This document shows, piece by piece, positions 53,695 to 63,643 of a stretch of DNA of 64,000 nt. The notes under the pieces are model-generated. The model did not search any database. It was not told the DNA's origin and saw only the letters and a program-made list of their open reading frames with translations. The translations under genes were made by a program, and so were the position numbers. Position 1 is the first letter of the stretch; each line of letters opens with the position of its first letter. Source of the stretch: an uncultured Saprospiraceae bacterium (GTDB lineage: Bacteria > Bacteroidota > Bacteroidia > Chitinophagales > Saprospiraceae); contig CALIAU010000007.1 of the NCBI GenBank assembly GCA_938045585.1, forward strand, positions 1-64,000, in the 5' to 3' direction.

Positions 53695-55590
53695 ATGTCA
53701 AAAACATTTGGTTTCGATTTTTCTCAATTTAGAGGAGATTTTTTTGGTGGAATAACTGCAGGAATTGTTGCTCTTCCTTTAGCCTTAGCCTTTGGTGTTA
53801 GTTCTGGAATGGGACCTGAAGCAGGGCTCTATGGTGCTATTTTTATTAGTTTTTTTGCTGCACTATTTGGCGGAACGAATACACAGATATCTGGACCAAC
53901 AGCACCTATGACTGCTGTAAGTATGATTATCATTGCAGGTATTGTTGCGGCAAATGATGGTAGTCTAGAAAAAGCACTTCCAGCGATCTTAATTGTATTT
54001 TTACTTTCTGGTTTAATACAAATTGTATTAGGTTTTATAGGATTAGGAAAGTATATAAAGTATATTCCTTATCCGGTGGTTTCTGGGTTTATGACGGCTA
54101 TTGGAGTTATAATTCTCATTACTCAGATTCTTCCAGCTATAGGGTATTATCCAAAAGAAGACGCGGAATATGTAAACAAATTTAAACCCTTTGCGGAGGA
54201 AATCATTCTTGATAATATTTTGAAAGAAGAGGCAGGTGAAGGAATTCTTGTCCTAGAAGATTTTAAAGAAACAATAAAAAGAGCTGAAAGAATTTCGGAT
54301 GCTGACATCATGCAGGAGGCAAGAACTTTAGCTGGTAGTGATTCCTCAGGAATCATAGGAGCCCTGCGTGTTCTACCTCGAGGACTAAAGAATATACGAT
54401 GGTTAGAGTTAATACTTGCACTCTGTACGATACTGATCATCTATGGCTTTAAACGCATTACCAAGGCTATACCGAGTACTCTGGTTGCACTCGTAGTCAT
54501 GTCTGGTATTGCCATTGGCTTTAATCTAGATTATGTCTCTATCTCAAAAATTCCAAGTGGTCTCCCCATACCGAAATGGAGCATGTTTACAGATCTTGAT
54601 TTAGCAAGTGTTTCTCCTTACATTTTTACTGCGATTACCCTAGCCCTACTCGGAGCCATTGATTCCTTGTTGACTTCTGTAGTTGCAGATAATATGACAA
54701 AGACCAAACATAAACCAAATCAAGAATTGATTGGACAGGGAATTGGTAATAGTATAGCAGCTTTATTTGGTGGAATACCTGGTGCTGGTGCGACTATACG
54801 GACGGTAGTAAACATCAATGCTGGTGGTAAGACTAAGCTCTCAGGTATGATTGCTGGTATACTCCTTCTAGTCATCATGTTAGCCTTTGCACCCCTCGCT
54901 TCAAAAATCCCTGCTGCTGTACTTGCAGGAATTTTGATTACTGTAGGAATAGGTGTTATGGACTATAAGGGCTTAAAAGCAATTCCATATATGCCAAAGC
55001 CGGAGGTAGCTATTATGTTAATAGTACTTGTACTTTCTTCATTCTGGAATCTTGTTTATGCTGTGGGTATAGGATTAGTTATTGCCTCACTCATGTTCAT
55101 GAAAAAAATCGGTGACCTGACTGCCGAAGAATCGCGCGTCGGAAGCTTAGAAGAAGAAAAGGCTTGGAAGGACGAAATAGGCTTTCCGCAAAATCTAAAA
55201 GAAGAAGTATTTATAAAGCATGTCAATGGCCCACTTTTCTTTGGGTCCACTAACGACATACAAACTATGGCCCAACAGATACCGAATACAGCCAAAACTG
55301 CAATAATACGCTTAGACAAGATGCCATATATCGATCAATCGGGTCTCTATGCTATGGAAGATATTCTAGTGGATCTTAGAGCCTCGGATGTGGATGTCAT
55401 GTTCGTAGGTTTAAAAGAACAGCCTAAGTATATGTTTGAGCGTATTGATCTCATTCCTGATTTAATCGGTGAAGATAGGTTATATGATAACTTTGAAGAC
55501 TGCTTAAATTGGGTGAAAGAAAATGTGAAAGATGAGTTTCCTTCGCACGTAAAAGACGTGTCAGGGAATAATTCAGATCTAAGTGTCTAA
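53695..55590 (+). CDS. SulP-family anion transporter with STAS domain
   Basis: A 631-residue membrane protein moving anions such as sulfate or bicarbonate. The N-terminal transport part begins FRGDFFGGITAGIVALPLALAFGVSSGMGPEAGLYGA, has the SGPTAPMTAV helix and DSLLTSVVADNMTKTKHKPNQELIGQGIGN with PGAGATIRTVVNINAGGKTKLSG, all typical of SulP. A hydrophilic insert of about 75 residues (around 155-235) between helices is unusual. The STAS domain is at about 500-620 (IIRLDKMPYIDQSGLYAMED). Its last four bases overlap the convergent VWA gene. Substrate uncertain; bicarbonate is possible. Confidence 0.9.
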   Translation: MSKTFGFDFSQFRGDFFGGITAGIVALPLALAFGVSSGMGPEAGLYGAIFISFFAALFGGTNTQISGPTAPMTAVSMIIIAGIVAANDGSLEKALPAILIVFLLSGLIQIVLGFIGLGKYIKYIPYPVVSGFMTAIGVIILITQILPAIGYYPKEDAEYVNKFKPFAEEIILDNILKEEAGEGILVLEDFKETIKRAERISDADIMQEARTLAGSDSSGIIGALRVLPRGLKNIRWLELILALCTILIIYGFKRITKAIPSTLVALVVMSGIAIGFNLDYVSISKIPSGLPIPKWSMFTDLDLASVSPYIFTAITLALLGAIDSLLTSVVADNMTKTKHKPNQELIGQGIGNSIAALFGGIPGAGATIRTVVNINAGGKTKLSGMIAGILLLVIMLAFAPLASKIPAAVLAGILITVGIGVMDYKGLKAIPYMPKPEVAIMLIVLVLSSFWNLVYAVGIGLVIASLMFMKKIGDLTAEESRVGSLEEEKAWKDEIGFPQNLKEEVFIKHVNGPLFFGSTNDIQTMAQQIPNTAKTAIIRLDKMPYIDQSGLYAMEDILVDLRASDVDVMFVGLKEQPKYMFERIDLIPDLIGEDRLYDNFEDCLNWVKENVKDEFPSHVKDVSGNNSDLSV

Positions 55591-56750
55591 AGAGAAAATG
55601 GCTTGTGTTTCTTTAGATGGAGATGAGACACTACTCTACGCAATGAATCAATGTTGTGGGCTGAAGTAAACACATCAATATAAGGCAATGCAATTTGCAT
55701 AGCCTTCGTGCTAGGTCTATAAGCTGGATTTCCAGCAAGTGGGTTTATCCAAATAATGCGATTACTACGTTTATGTAGTAATCGCATTGTTGATTCAAGA
55801 TCTTCCGTTTCGCCGGTATCCCACCCGTCACTAACAATGATTATAATAGCGTCTTGATCTATTAGACTATTACTATAGCGCTCTTTGAATTGATATAGAG
55901 ATTCTCCAATCCGTGTTCCTCCAGACCAATGCTCAACGTATTCTGAAAGTTTTGCTAGGACCTTGGCATAATCCTCATCTTTTAAAATTCTGCTAACTGG
56001 TACAAGTTTGGTACTGAAAATAAAGGTGTTGAGTTTATATACAGTCTGTTGGAAACCATAAATAAATTGAATGAGAAACTTACTGTATAGTTCCATGGAC
56101 TTACTCACATCACAGATAAGAACTAATTTTAGTTTTTTCTTTTTCTGTTTTTTAAAAACAAAGTCTCGTATTTCCAAACCGTTTTTTAGCGAAGCTTTAA
56201 TCGTGTTTTTTACATCTAAGACTTTCTTCTTTTTTGAACGTACAAATCTTCGACTTTCTTTATTCACAAGACGTTTTGACAAGAGTCGCAAAACCTCCTG
56301 AACGTCTTTATACTCCGTATCTAAAAAACTATTAAAGTCTTGCTGCGTAACTGCTTCAAAACTACTATAGCTTGCTAGTTCTTTTTCCTCGTCAATATGT
56401 CCAGAATACAGCCATTGCTTTAATGCTTGTAGATCCTTCCCTTTGCTCTTCTTTTTCTTATTAGCTTTTTCTTGGTAGTCTTGTTTTTTAGCATCTTCTC
56501 CTCTTGACAACTCCAACCAATAAGAATCATATAGCGCATCAAATTGCAAAAATTCTTGTCTCTTTTTTACTAGTATGGCTTTGTGTAAAAACTTGTGTTC
56601 ATCAAAAGACTGTGAAATATTATTTTTGAGTGCTTGTAAGAGATCTGTTTCTTCTGAACTCGTAATAGAGAAGCCCTGTTCTCTTAAATATCTTGAGAAT
56701 TGTACAACATGTCTAGGCAAACTTGTTTGTCTAAGGATAAAGCTTTGCAT
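55587..56750 (-). CDS. coxE: VWA-domain protein, CoxE-like
   Basis: A 387-residue cytoplasmic protein with a C-terminal von Willebrand A domain: MIDAS DxSxS in LICDVSKSME, the Thr in SGGTRIGESLYQF and IIIVSDGWDTGE. The N-terminal part is helical and charged. It abuts the MoxR gene (stop and start adjacent). In carboxidotrophs CoxE works with the CoxD ATPase in maturation of the Cu/Mo or Mo centre. Here it is last in the cluster. Confidence 0.85.
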   Translation of the reverse strand: MQSFILRQTSLPRHVVQFSRYLREQGFSITSSEETDLLQALKNNISQSFDEHKFLHKAILVKKRQEFLQFDALYDSYWLELSRGEDAKKQDYQEKANKKKKSKGKDLQALKQWLYSGHIDEEKELASYSSFEAVTQQDFNSFLDTEYKDVQEVLRLLSKRLVNKESRRFVRSKKKKVLDVKNTIKASLKNGLEIRDFVFKKQKKKKLKLVLICDVSKSMELYSKFLIQFIYGFQQTVYKLNTFIFSTKLVPVSRILKDEDYAKVLAKLSEYVEHWSGGTRIGESLYQFKERYSNSLIDQDAIIIIVSDGWDTGETEDLESTMRLLHKRSNRIIWINPLAGNPAYRPSTKAMQIALPYIDVFTSAHNIDSLRRVVSHLHLKKHKPFSL

Positions 56751-57647
56751 CTATCCAATTTTAGACTTGACACCTACTTTTTCAAATAACTCGTTCAAGG
56801 ACAATTGTGTTTCTCTTTGGTCCTGCCAATCTTTAATAATGACTCCTAGTGTAGACTCTACAATATCTTTGTCTAGATGTTCAATATGCATAGCAGAAAG
56901 AGCAGTTGCCCAATCCAAAGTTTCCGCTACACCTGGCAATTTTTCTAGTTTCATCTTCCTTAGCTCTTTCATAAAGACACAGATTTGCTCAGCAAGATCT
57001 TCATTAATGTTTGGCAACTTTGCTTTAACAATCTGTAGTTCTTTTTCAAAGTTTGGATAATCTATCCAAAGATATAGGCAACGTCTCCGAAGGGCTTCTG
57101 ACAACTCTCTTGTCCTATTACTTGTAACTACAACGGCAGGAATCGATTTAGCCTTTCGTGTTCCTACTTCTGGAATAGTAAGCTGCCAGTCAGAAAGTAG
57201 TTCTAAAAAAAAGCTTTCAAATTCTTCATCTGCTCTATCGAGTTCGTCCACTAATAAGACTTGTACTTGTTCTGAAGAAATAGATTGTAATAAGGGTCTT
57301 TGCATGAGAAAGTCATCGCTAAAAATCTGCTGTTCTTTCTCTTGCAATGACAGATCACTCCCTTCTTGCATTTTAAGATAGAGTAATTGTTTTTGGTAAT
57401 TCCATTCGTACAACGCTTGGCTTGCATCTAAGCCTTCATAACATTGTAGTCGAATTAATTTTGTCTCTAAAATCTGCGCAATAACTTTTGCAATTTCTGT
57501 TTTACCTACACCAGCAGGTCCCTCTATCAAGAGAGGCTTTTTTAATAAAAAAGATAAATAGACGGACATCACTATAGCGTCATCTGACACATAGGCTTGC
57601 TCTGCGAGAAGTGTAGCAATAGATGCTTTGCTTAGCGTTTCATTCAT
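56751..57647 (-). CDS. coxD: MoxR-type AAA+ ATPase, CoxD-like
   Basis: A 298-residue AAA+ ATPase with Walker A GPAGVGKT (43-50), Walker B LLVDELDRAD, sensor region VVTSNRTRELSEALRRRC and the following LYLWIDYPNF. In the Cox system CoxD is a chaperone needed to insert the metal/sulfur into the active site. It is separated from coxM by 60 bases holding a strong hairpin and abuts coxE. Confidence 0.85.
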   Translation of the reverse strand: MNETLSKASIATLLAEQAYVSDDAIVMSVYLSFLLKKPLLIEGPAGVGKTEIAKVIAQILETKLIRLQCYEGLDASQALYEWNYQKQLLYLKMQEGSDLSLQEKEQQIFSDDFLMQRPLLQSISSEQVQVLLVDELDRADEEFESFFLELLSDWQLTIPEVGTRKAKSIPAVVVTSNRTRELSEALRRRCLYLWIDYPNFEKELQIVKAKLPNINEDLAEQICVFMKELRKMKLEKLPGVAETLDWATALSAMHIEHLDKDIVESTLGVIIKDWQDQRETQLSLNELFEKVGVKSKIG

Positions 57648-57669
57648 CGAACTATTGGCTTTAAAGTAA

Positions 57670-57697
57670 AGACGCGAGAATTAGAATTCCCGCGTCT
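57670..57697 (-). terminator. Intra-operon hairpin between coxM and coxD
   Basis: AGACGCG-a-GAATT, loop AG, AATTC-c-CGCGTCT, then TTTACTTT on the minus strand. The stem is strong and the T-run weak, so it may end some of the transcript or protect the upstream structural mRNA. Confidence 0.5.
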
Positions 57698-57707
57698 ACC
57701 TTTTATA

Positions 57708-58550
57708 CTAGAGTAATTTTTTTAATGCACGTTTCACATAAACAGAAGCTAAGTGTGCCCGGTATTTTTCTGATGCATAGTGGTCACTCATAATAGATTT
57801 TCCCTCTGTTACATCTCCTACAGCGGAGTGAATTAAATCAAGATTAAAACTATTGCCAATAAGTGCTTTCTCCACAGACTTCACTCTGTAGGCGGAATCT
57901 GCAGCGCCTGTAAGTGCAACGCGTGCATCTTTTACTGTCCCCCCTTCTAAGTCCAAGGCTGCTGCACATCCTACAATTGCAAATCGTGAAGCAGGTTGTT
58001 TAAACTTGACATAGCAAGAGTGTTGATTTGCTGCTGTCTTAGGAATGCGGATGGCTGTAATAATTTCTCCCTCTTCTAATGCAGTATCGTAAAAGCCTAG
58101 GAAAAATTGATCGATGTCAACTTCTCTTTTTCCATCTTTATTAGAAATAACAACACTTGCATTAGAGGCTAATAATACGGCTGGCCAATCTGCTGCTGGA
58201 TCTGCATGCGCAATAGAACCACCAATCGTACCTACATTTCTTACCTGAATATCACCTATTTCTCTTGCAGCCTGTCCCATCATGGGAACATGTTTTGCAA
58301 GAGCTGCATCGTTTGCTATGGCAGCGTGCGTTGCGCCCCCACCGACTGTAACAGATTTTTCATTATCTCCAATTGTTTTTAAAGCATCAATTTTTGATAT
58401 ATCTATAAGTGTTCCTGGATTATTTAATCGCAGTTTCAAGGCAGGAATAAGACTATGTCCTCCTCCTAAGACCTGTGCATCTTCTGTCATCAAACTGATT
58501 GCTTCTTCAACAGAATTTGCTCTTTTATATTCAAATGAATTTGGTATCAT
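57708..58550 (-). CDS. coxM: Molybdenum hydroxylase FAD subunit, CoxM-like
   Basis: The medium subunit, carrying FAD and passing electrons from the Fe-S clusters. The 280-residue protein begins IPNSFEYKRANSVEEAISLM and has the two FAD-binding signatures GGGHSLIPALKLRL and NVGTIGGSIAHADPAADW. The C-terminal domain (AYRVKSVEKALIG) is as in the family. It lies 25 bases behind coxL. Confidence 0.95.
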   Translation of the reverse strand: MIPNSFEYKRANSVEEAISLMTEDAQVLGGGHSLIPALKLRLNNPGTLIDISKIDALKTIGDNEKSVTVGGGATHAAIANDAALAKHVPMMGQAAREIGDIQVRNVGTIGGSIAHADPAADWPAVLLASNASVVISNKDGKREVDIDQFFLGFYDTALEEGEIITAIRIPKTAANQHSCYVKFKQPASRFAIVGCAAALDLEGGTVKDARVALTGAADSAYRVKSVEKALIGNSFNLDLIHSAVGDVTEGKSIMSDHYASEKYRAHLASVYVKRALKKLL

Positions 58551-58575
58551 TTTTTTTGTTTTAAGATTCTTAAAA

Positions 58576-60942
58576 TTAATTATTCATAGCAGTCCATACG
58601 CGTTCTGGTGTCATTGGCATAGGCACGTCCTTTACCTTAAATCCACCCTTCCATAGGGCGTCAATGACTGCATTTACCACTGCAGGTGTAGAACCTATGC
58701 AACCCGCTTCTCCAGCCCCTTTTACTCCAAGCGGATTATGTGGACAAGGCGTCACTGTTCTATCTATTTCAAAGCTAGGTAGATCATCTGCTCTTGGCAT
58801 ACAGTAATCCATATATGAACCATTAATTAATTGGCCAGTCTCATCATACACTGTGCCCTCGTGCATAGCCTGCCCAATTCCTTGCGCAAGGCCTCCATGA
58901 ATTTGTCCATCTACGATCATCGGGTTAATCACGTTGCCTACATCATCTACAGCTATAAAGCGCTTCAGTTTTACTTCTCCTGTTTCTTTATCCACTTCTA
59001 CAATAGCAACATGTGCTCCAAATGGATAGGTGAAATTTGCAGGGTCATAAAAGGCATTAAAGTCTAAGCCAGGTTCTAGCCCTTCAGGATAGTTATGAGG
59101 AACATAAGCCGTTAAAGAAACATCTCCAAAACTTACAGATTTATCCGTCCCTTTTACAGTCCACTTTCCTTCCGCATATTCTAAATCGTCCGCTGATGCT
59201 TCTAAGAGATGGGCAGCTATCTTAGCGCCTTTCTCAAGAACCTTATCAATGGAATTTACTATTGCACTTCCACCAACTGCTAAACTTCTAGATCCATAGG
59301 TTCCCATTCCAAACGCTACACTGTCTGAATCCCCATGAATAATTTCTACATCATCTATTCCTATTCCCATTCTATCTGCAACAATCTGAGCGAAGGTAGT
59401 TTCATGCCCCTGTCCATGGGAATGTGCCCCTGTAAATACACTTACCTTTCCGGTAGGTTGAACCCTTACCTGTGCCACTTCGAAAAGTCCTGCGCGGGCA
59501 CCGAGTGCACCTACGACTGCAGAGGGTGCAATACCGCATGCTTCTATATATGTAGAAAAACCTATTCCCAACAACTTACCATTCGATTGTGCTGCTTGTT
59601 CTTTTCTAAACTCTTCATAGCCTACCATCTCCAAGGCACGTTTTAATACAGGATCATAATTCCCCGAATCATATTGTAAGGCCACCTGTGTGGTATATCC
59701 TTCTTGTTCTACACCATCAAAAGCTGGAATAAAGTTTTTGAATCGCAGTTCTGCTGGATCCATATCCATTTCCAGTGCTGCTAGATCTATTAGTCGCTCC
59801 AATAAATATGTCGCTTCTGGACGTCCAGCTCCCCGATATGCATCTACTGCACAGGTATGGGTAAATGCAGCCTTTACATCTACGTTTATTTTAGGTGTCG
59901 TGTATAAACCTTGCATAAGAGTGCCGTGCAGGTAGGTAGGCACTGCTGGTGCGAAGGTAGACAGGTAGGCTCCAAGATTTGCATAGGTATATGCCTGTAA
60001 GGCAACAATTTTACCTTCACTATCAAATCCCATTTTGGCATTGGATACGTGGTCTCTGCCGTGGGCGTCAGTCAAAAAGGATTCACTCCTATCAGCTGTC
60101 CATTTAATAGGACAGCCCAATTCTTTTGATGCCCATGTAACGAGTGCTTCCTCAGCATAATGGAATATCTTACTACCAAAGCCTCCTCCTACATCAGGGC
60201 CTATCACACGTACTTTATGTTCTGGAATTCCTAAAACAAAGGCACACATTAAGAGTCGAATGAGATGCGGGTTTTGTGTGGAGGTATAGAGTGTGTATTT
60301 ATCATATGCCGTGTCATAATGTCCTATCGCGCTTCTTGGTTCAATCGCATTTGGCACAACACGCTGGTTGCTAAAATCTAACTCAGTTACATGTGCTGCG
60401 GCTGCCATTGCAGCTGCCACTTCATCTTTAGGATTGCCTAGTTCCCAGTCAAAACATAGATTTCCTGGTGCGTCTTCATGTACCTGTGCTGCTCCCTCTT
60501 CCGTTGCTTTTTTAGGACAGGTAACGGCATCTAAAATTTCATAATCCACGTCTACCTCATCTGCTGCATCTTTTGCCTGCGCACGTGTCTCTGCTACTAC
60601 GAAGGCTACACCATCTCCTACGTGTCTAACCTTCTTCCGCACTAGTAGCGGATGGGGAGGTTCCTTCATTGTATCCCCGTTTTTAAAATCCACCTGCCAG
60701 CCACATGGGACACCTGCAATAGCTTCAGGAATATCTGCACCTACTAATATTTTGTTTACACCGGGCATTTTGCTTGCCCTGTCTATATTGATACTTTTTA
60801 CAATTGCATGTGCATATGGACTGCGTACAAAATAGCCATACATCATTCCATTCAATTTGATATCATCTGTATACTTACCCTGTCCGGTAATAAAGCGTTT
60901 GTCTTCAACTCGTTTAACTGATTTACCTATATAATTCGTCAT
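58576..60942 (-). CDS. coxL: Molybdenum hydroxylase large subunit, form II CoxL-like
   Basis: A 788-residue catalytic subunit binding molybdopterin cofactor. It starts with YIGKSVKRVEDKRFITGQG and has GPDVGGGFGSK (about 249-259). The active-site loop reads AYRGAGR (368-374), which marks form II; true CO dehydrogenases of form I have AYxCSFR there. The catalytic Glu is in GAGEAGC (about 745). The substrate may be CO at low efficiency or, more likely, another compound such as an aldehyde or aromatic. Mature enzyme would be cytoplasmic or membrane-associated through CoxG. Confidence 0.95.
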   Translation of the reverse strand: MTNYIGKSVKRVEDKRFITGQGKYTDDIKLNGMMYGYFVRSPYAHAIVKSINIDRASKMPGVNKILVGADIPEAIAGVPCGWQVDFKNGDTMKEPPHPLLVRKKVRHVGDGVAFVVAETRAQAKDAADEVDVDYEILDAVTCPKKATEEGAAQVHEDAPGNLCFDWELGNPKDEVAAAMAAAAHVTELDFSNQRVVPNAIEPRSAIGHYDTAYDKYTLYTSTQNPHLIRLLMCAFVLGIPEHKVRVIGPDVGGGFGSKIFHYAEEALVTWASKELGCPIKWTADRSESFLTDAHGRDHVSNAKMGFDSEGKIVALQAYTYANLGAYLSTFAPAVPTYLHGTLMQGLYTTPKINVDVKAAFTHTCAVDAYRGAGRPEATYLLERLIDLAALEMDMDPAELRFKNFIPAFDGVEQEGYTTQVALQYDSGNYDPVLKRALEMVGYEEFRKEQAAQSNGKLLGIGFSTYIEACGIAPSAVVGALGARAGLFEVAQVRVQPTGKVSVFTGAHSHGQGHETTFAQIVADRMGIGIDDVEIIHGDSDSVAFGMGTYGSRSLAVGGSAIVNSIDKVLEKGAKIAAHLLEASADDLEYAEGKWTVKGTDKSVSFGDVSLTAYVPHNYPEGLEPGLDFNAFYDPANFTYPFGAHVAIVEVDKETGEVKLKRFIAVDDVGNVINPMIVDGQIHGGLAQGIGQAMHEGTVYDETGQLINGSYMDYCMPRADDLPSFEIDRTVTPCPHNPLGVKGAGEAGCIGSTPAVVNAVIDALWKGGFKVKDVPMPMTPERVWTAMNN

Positions 60943-60959
60943 AGCTAATAGTTTTTAGT

Positions 60960-61436
60960 TTAGGCAGGAGACTGCATTTTTTTTGCAGCATACTGAATAG
61001 ATTTAACAATATTGTGGTAGCCTGTACATCTACAAAAATTCCCTTCTAAGGCATGTCTGATTTCATCTTCCGTTGGATTCGGATTATTCTTGAGTAAATC
61101 CGTTGCAGTCATCATCATCCCAGGCGTGCAGAAGCCACATTGGAGACCGTGTTCTTCTTTAAAGCCTTCCTGGATGGGGTGCAGACTGCCATTATTTGCA
61201 AGGCCTTCTACTGTTGTGACTTCACTACCATCTGCTTGTACAGCTAAAACAGTACACGATTTAACTGCTTTACCATCCATATGTATGGTACATGCTCCAC
61301 AACTACTGGTATCACATCCAATATGAGTTCCGGTTAATCCAAGGTGTTCGCGTAAGTAATCTACAAGCAGAGTCCTTCCTTCGACTCCACCCGAGTGTTC
61401 CTTGCCATTCACAGTGACTGTTATCATGTTTCCCAT
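60960..61436 (-). CDS. coxS: Molybdenum hydroxylase 2Fe-2S subunit, CoxS-like
   Basis: A 158-residue small subunit with two [2Fe-2S] clusters: C41, C46, C49 and C61 (plant-ferredoxin type, [10 protein letters not shown]) and C100, C103, C135 and C137 ([12 protein letters not shown]). All eight ligands are present. The ATG at 61436 or three codons later ([10 protein letters not shown]) may be the start. It is 17 bases before coxL. Confidence 0.96.
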   Translation of the reverse strand: MGNMITVTVNGKEHSGGVEGRTLLVDYLREHLGLTGTHIGCDTSSCGACTIHMDGKAVKSCTVLAVQADGSEVTTVEGLANNGSLHPIQEGFKEEHGLQCGFCTPGMMMTATDLLKNNPNPTEDEIRHALEGNFCRCTGYHNIVKSIQYAAKKMQSPA

Positions 61437-61454
61437 AGCGTATAATTTATTTGT

Positions 61455-61919
61455 TTATGTAATATTTTGTTCCTCTATATGTTCTTCTAGTGAAGAAAAA
61501 ACTTCTTTTATAATTACGTTAGCTACACCAGAAAGTACGCGTTGTCCCGTACGTGCGATAAGACCTGAAAGGTTTGCTTTTCCATTAAATTCTAGACTTG
61601 CGTTTTGCGCATCAATAGTCTTTATAGCCATATCAACACGAGCATGCGCATTTCCAATCTTGCTTAGTTGTTCCATCTGAATTGCGAAGCTGTGTGGCTG
61701 GTCTTTATCTATTACGTGTAGCTTGCCTGTAAAGGCACCTTTAACTGGTCCAATCTTAATTTTTGAAACGGTTTTGTATTGATCTTCTCCTACTAATTCA
61801 AGTTGAGAAACCCCAGGGGTAATTTTGGCAAGAACTTCTGGGTCCATAAGGTAGTTCCATAGCTGTTCAGCGCTTACATGGAATGTATGTGTGCCTTCTA
61901 CTATCATTCTGAGAGTCAA
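61455..61919 (-). CDS. coxG: SRPBCC-fold protein, CoxG-like
   Basis: A 154-residue protein of the CoxG/carbon monoxide dehydrogenase subunit G family: GTHTFHVSAEQLWNYLMDPEVLAKITPG, GKLHVID and NLSGLIARTGQRVLSGVA. CoxG anchors Cox enzymes at the membrane in Oligotropha-type bacteria. An ATG four codons in (61907) gives a more usual start (MIVEGTHTF). It is the first gene of the operon. Confidence 0.92.
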   Translation of the reverse strand: MTLRMIVEGTHTFHVSAEQLWNYLMDPEVLAKITPGVSQLELVGEDQYKTVSKIKIGPVKGAFTGKLHVIDKDQPHSFAIQMEQLSKIGNAHARVDMAIKTIDAQNASLEFNGKANLSGLIARTGQRVLSGVANVIIKEVFSSLEEHIEEQNIT

Positions 61920-62041
61920 TATTAGTCCTCACTTAAGAAACAAAAAATATTGGACTTTATAGATAAGATCGTTTGTAAAATTTATGAATAGCTTGCTTTA
62001 TTCTTTTTTAAAAAGGGAGGATTACATAGTCATCTAATACT

Positions 62042-63598
62042 TCACTTTATTTTAAATATTCCCACCACAGGGCTACCCTGCACATAAACTATATGCAAAG
62101 GCTCTGCATACATTCCCGTCTTGTTCAAAAACCCTTCGATGTGTTCTTTGCGGCGGAAGTTATCTATAAAGTAGTCTGCTTTTTCTCGATCCCACACAAA
62201 TTCTAATCGCTCTTTATCAGGATGTAGCATCATATAATTACACCAGGCAGGAAAGTCATAGGCAAAGACTTTTGACTGTCTGTCTTGAGGAAGAATTTCT
62301 AATAGCTTCTCCATTCCTGCTAGAGTGCTCAGACCCCAATAATCCTGTTCAAATCGTTCTAGAGTTTCTCCCGCAATAGGGTTAAAGTAAACATGTTGTT
62401 GCGGGTGCATGCGTATAACTTGAAAGAGGTTAATCGCTATGCCTATAGAGGCTGCAATAAGAATAGCTTTTCTTCTTCTAGGAAAAAATTGAATAAATTT
62501 GTTTAAGGCAAAGACTGATAGATAAGTCAAGCCTGCATGGATAAAAAACAAATGTCTCCATCCGCCATATACCACAGAGTTAAAGACTACAATCGCAATT
62601 AGTGGGCCTAGGGTGGCAGCCAGAGTAATCCCGTCCAGTGTGATGGTATATTCTTCAAACCATCTACGATAGTTCTTAATAAGTTGTATTACAATTAGAA
62701 CAAGGCCAGTTAGGATACAAATTAAAAATATGATAGGCGTTGTAATAAGAATCCAGGAAGGAATGTAATGCCAGGGCAATTCAAAAGAAGAGATATAAGA
62801 CCCCCAATATAAAAGTTCTCCTTTCCAAGGATACTGTGAAAACAGACTAAAGGTTTCTTTTAGATTTGCAAGCGTGTTTGTCCAAAGCAAAGGCCAAATT
62901 AAAAACAGAAAGACAAGGGTTTCTATCAGATACAAGACCATCCATTTGATGTTTTTAACAAAGGTCTTTCTATATAAGAATAATGTAGCGAATGTAATTA
63001 CAACGAACAACAAGCCTAATATACGTGCATTCAACATGAGTGCAGAACTGAGGGACAGGAGCAAGAGATTTTTATGATTGGATTTTATCAAAAACCTAGA
63101 CAAGGCATACAAAGCGATAACAAAGAAGCTTAAAAAGATGGTGTCTTTGGGGTTAAAAAAAGAATGAGCAAAAATTCTTGGCGTCGTTGTATACATGATG
63201 AGACCAATTAGACTCAAGCTAAGACTAAACCGTGTTATTAAGAGCAGGTAAAAACAAAGGGCACTCAGAAAAAATATACAGAAGCCAAGATAATGTCGGG
63301 TATGTATTTTTTGATAGAATTTTTCCCTATTTAAAATGGTATCAATTCCAATGGCAACTAATTGAAAGAACGTACCATAATATTTTTGTTCGTAGTCTTG
63401 TAGTTCAACAAGAGATTTATCGCGTTCCAACTTTGGGCAATCAAGATTAAATTGTTTGCAGATTTCTTTGGCTGAAATTTTCCCATGTTTCATCTGCTGG
63501 TCTTCGTCCCAGGAACATCCATAGTCTTGAACGATAGAAATTCCCATTATAAAGAATAGGCTTAAAAAAAGATAGGCTATATGTTTGGACCAGTCCAT
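62042..63598 (-). CDS. GT-C-type membrane glycosyltransferase-like protein
   Basis: A 518-residue protein with about ten hydrophobic segments. The first luminal loop carries an acidic motif, GCSWDEDQQMKHG, at residue 27-39, where GT-C glycosyltransferases (GT39/PMT family) have their catalytic DE/DD. The C-terminus (HIEGFLNKTGMYAEPLHIVYVQGSP) is a soluble domain. It probably transfers sugars from polyprenyl-phosphate donors to surface polymers or proteins. It stands alone. Confidence 0.75.
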   Translation of the reverse strand: MDWSKHIAYLFLSLFFIMGISIVQDYGCSWDEDQQMKHGKISAKEICKQFNLDCPKLERDKSLVELQDYEQKYYGTFFQLVAIGIDTILNREKFYQKIHTRHYLGFCIFFLSALCFYLLLITRFSLSLSLIGLIMYTTTPRIFAHSFFNPKDTIFLSFFVIALYALSRFLIKSNHKNLLLLSLSSALMLNARILGLLFVVITFATLFLYRKTFVKNIKWMVLYLIETLVFLFLIWPLLWTNTLANLKETFSLFSQYPWKGELLYWGSYISSFELPWHYIPSWILITTPIIFLICILTGLVLIVIQLIKNYRRWFEEYTITLDGITLAATLGPLIAIVVFNSVVYGGWRHLFFIHAGLTYLSVFALNKFIQFFPRRRKAILIAASIGIAINLFQVIRMHPQQHVYFNPIAGETLERFEQDYWGLSTLAGMEKLLEILPQDRQSKVFAYDFPAWCNYMMLHPDKERLEFVWDREKADYFIDNFRRKEHIEGFLNKTGMYAEPLHIVYVQGSPVVGIFKIK

Positions 63599-63643
63599 CG
63601 GGATTAAGGTAAATAAATTCTTACGGTTTCCCTCGCGTGAGGG

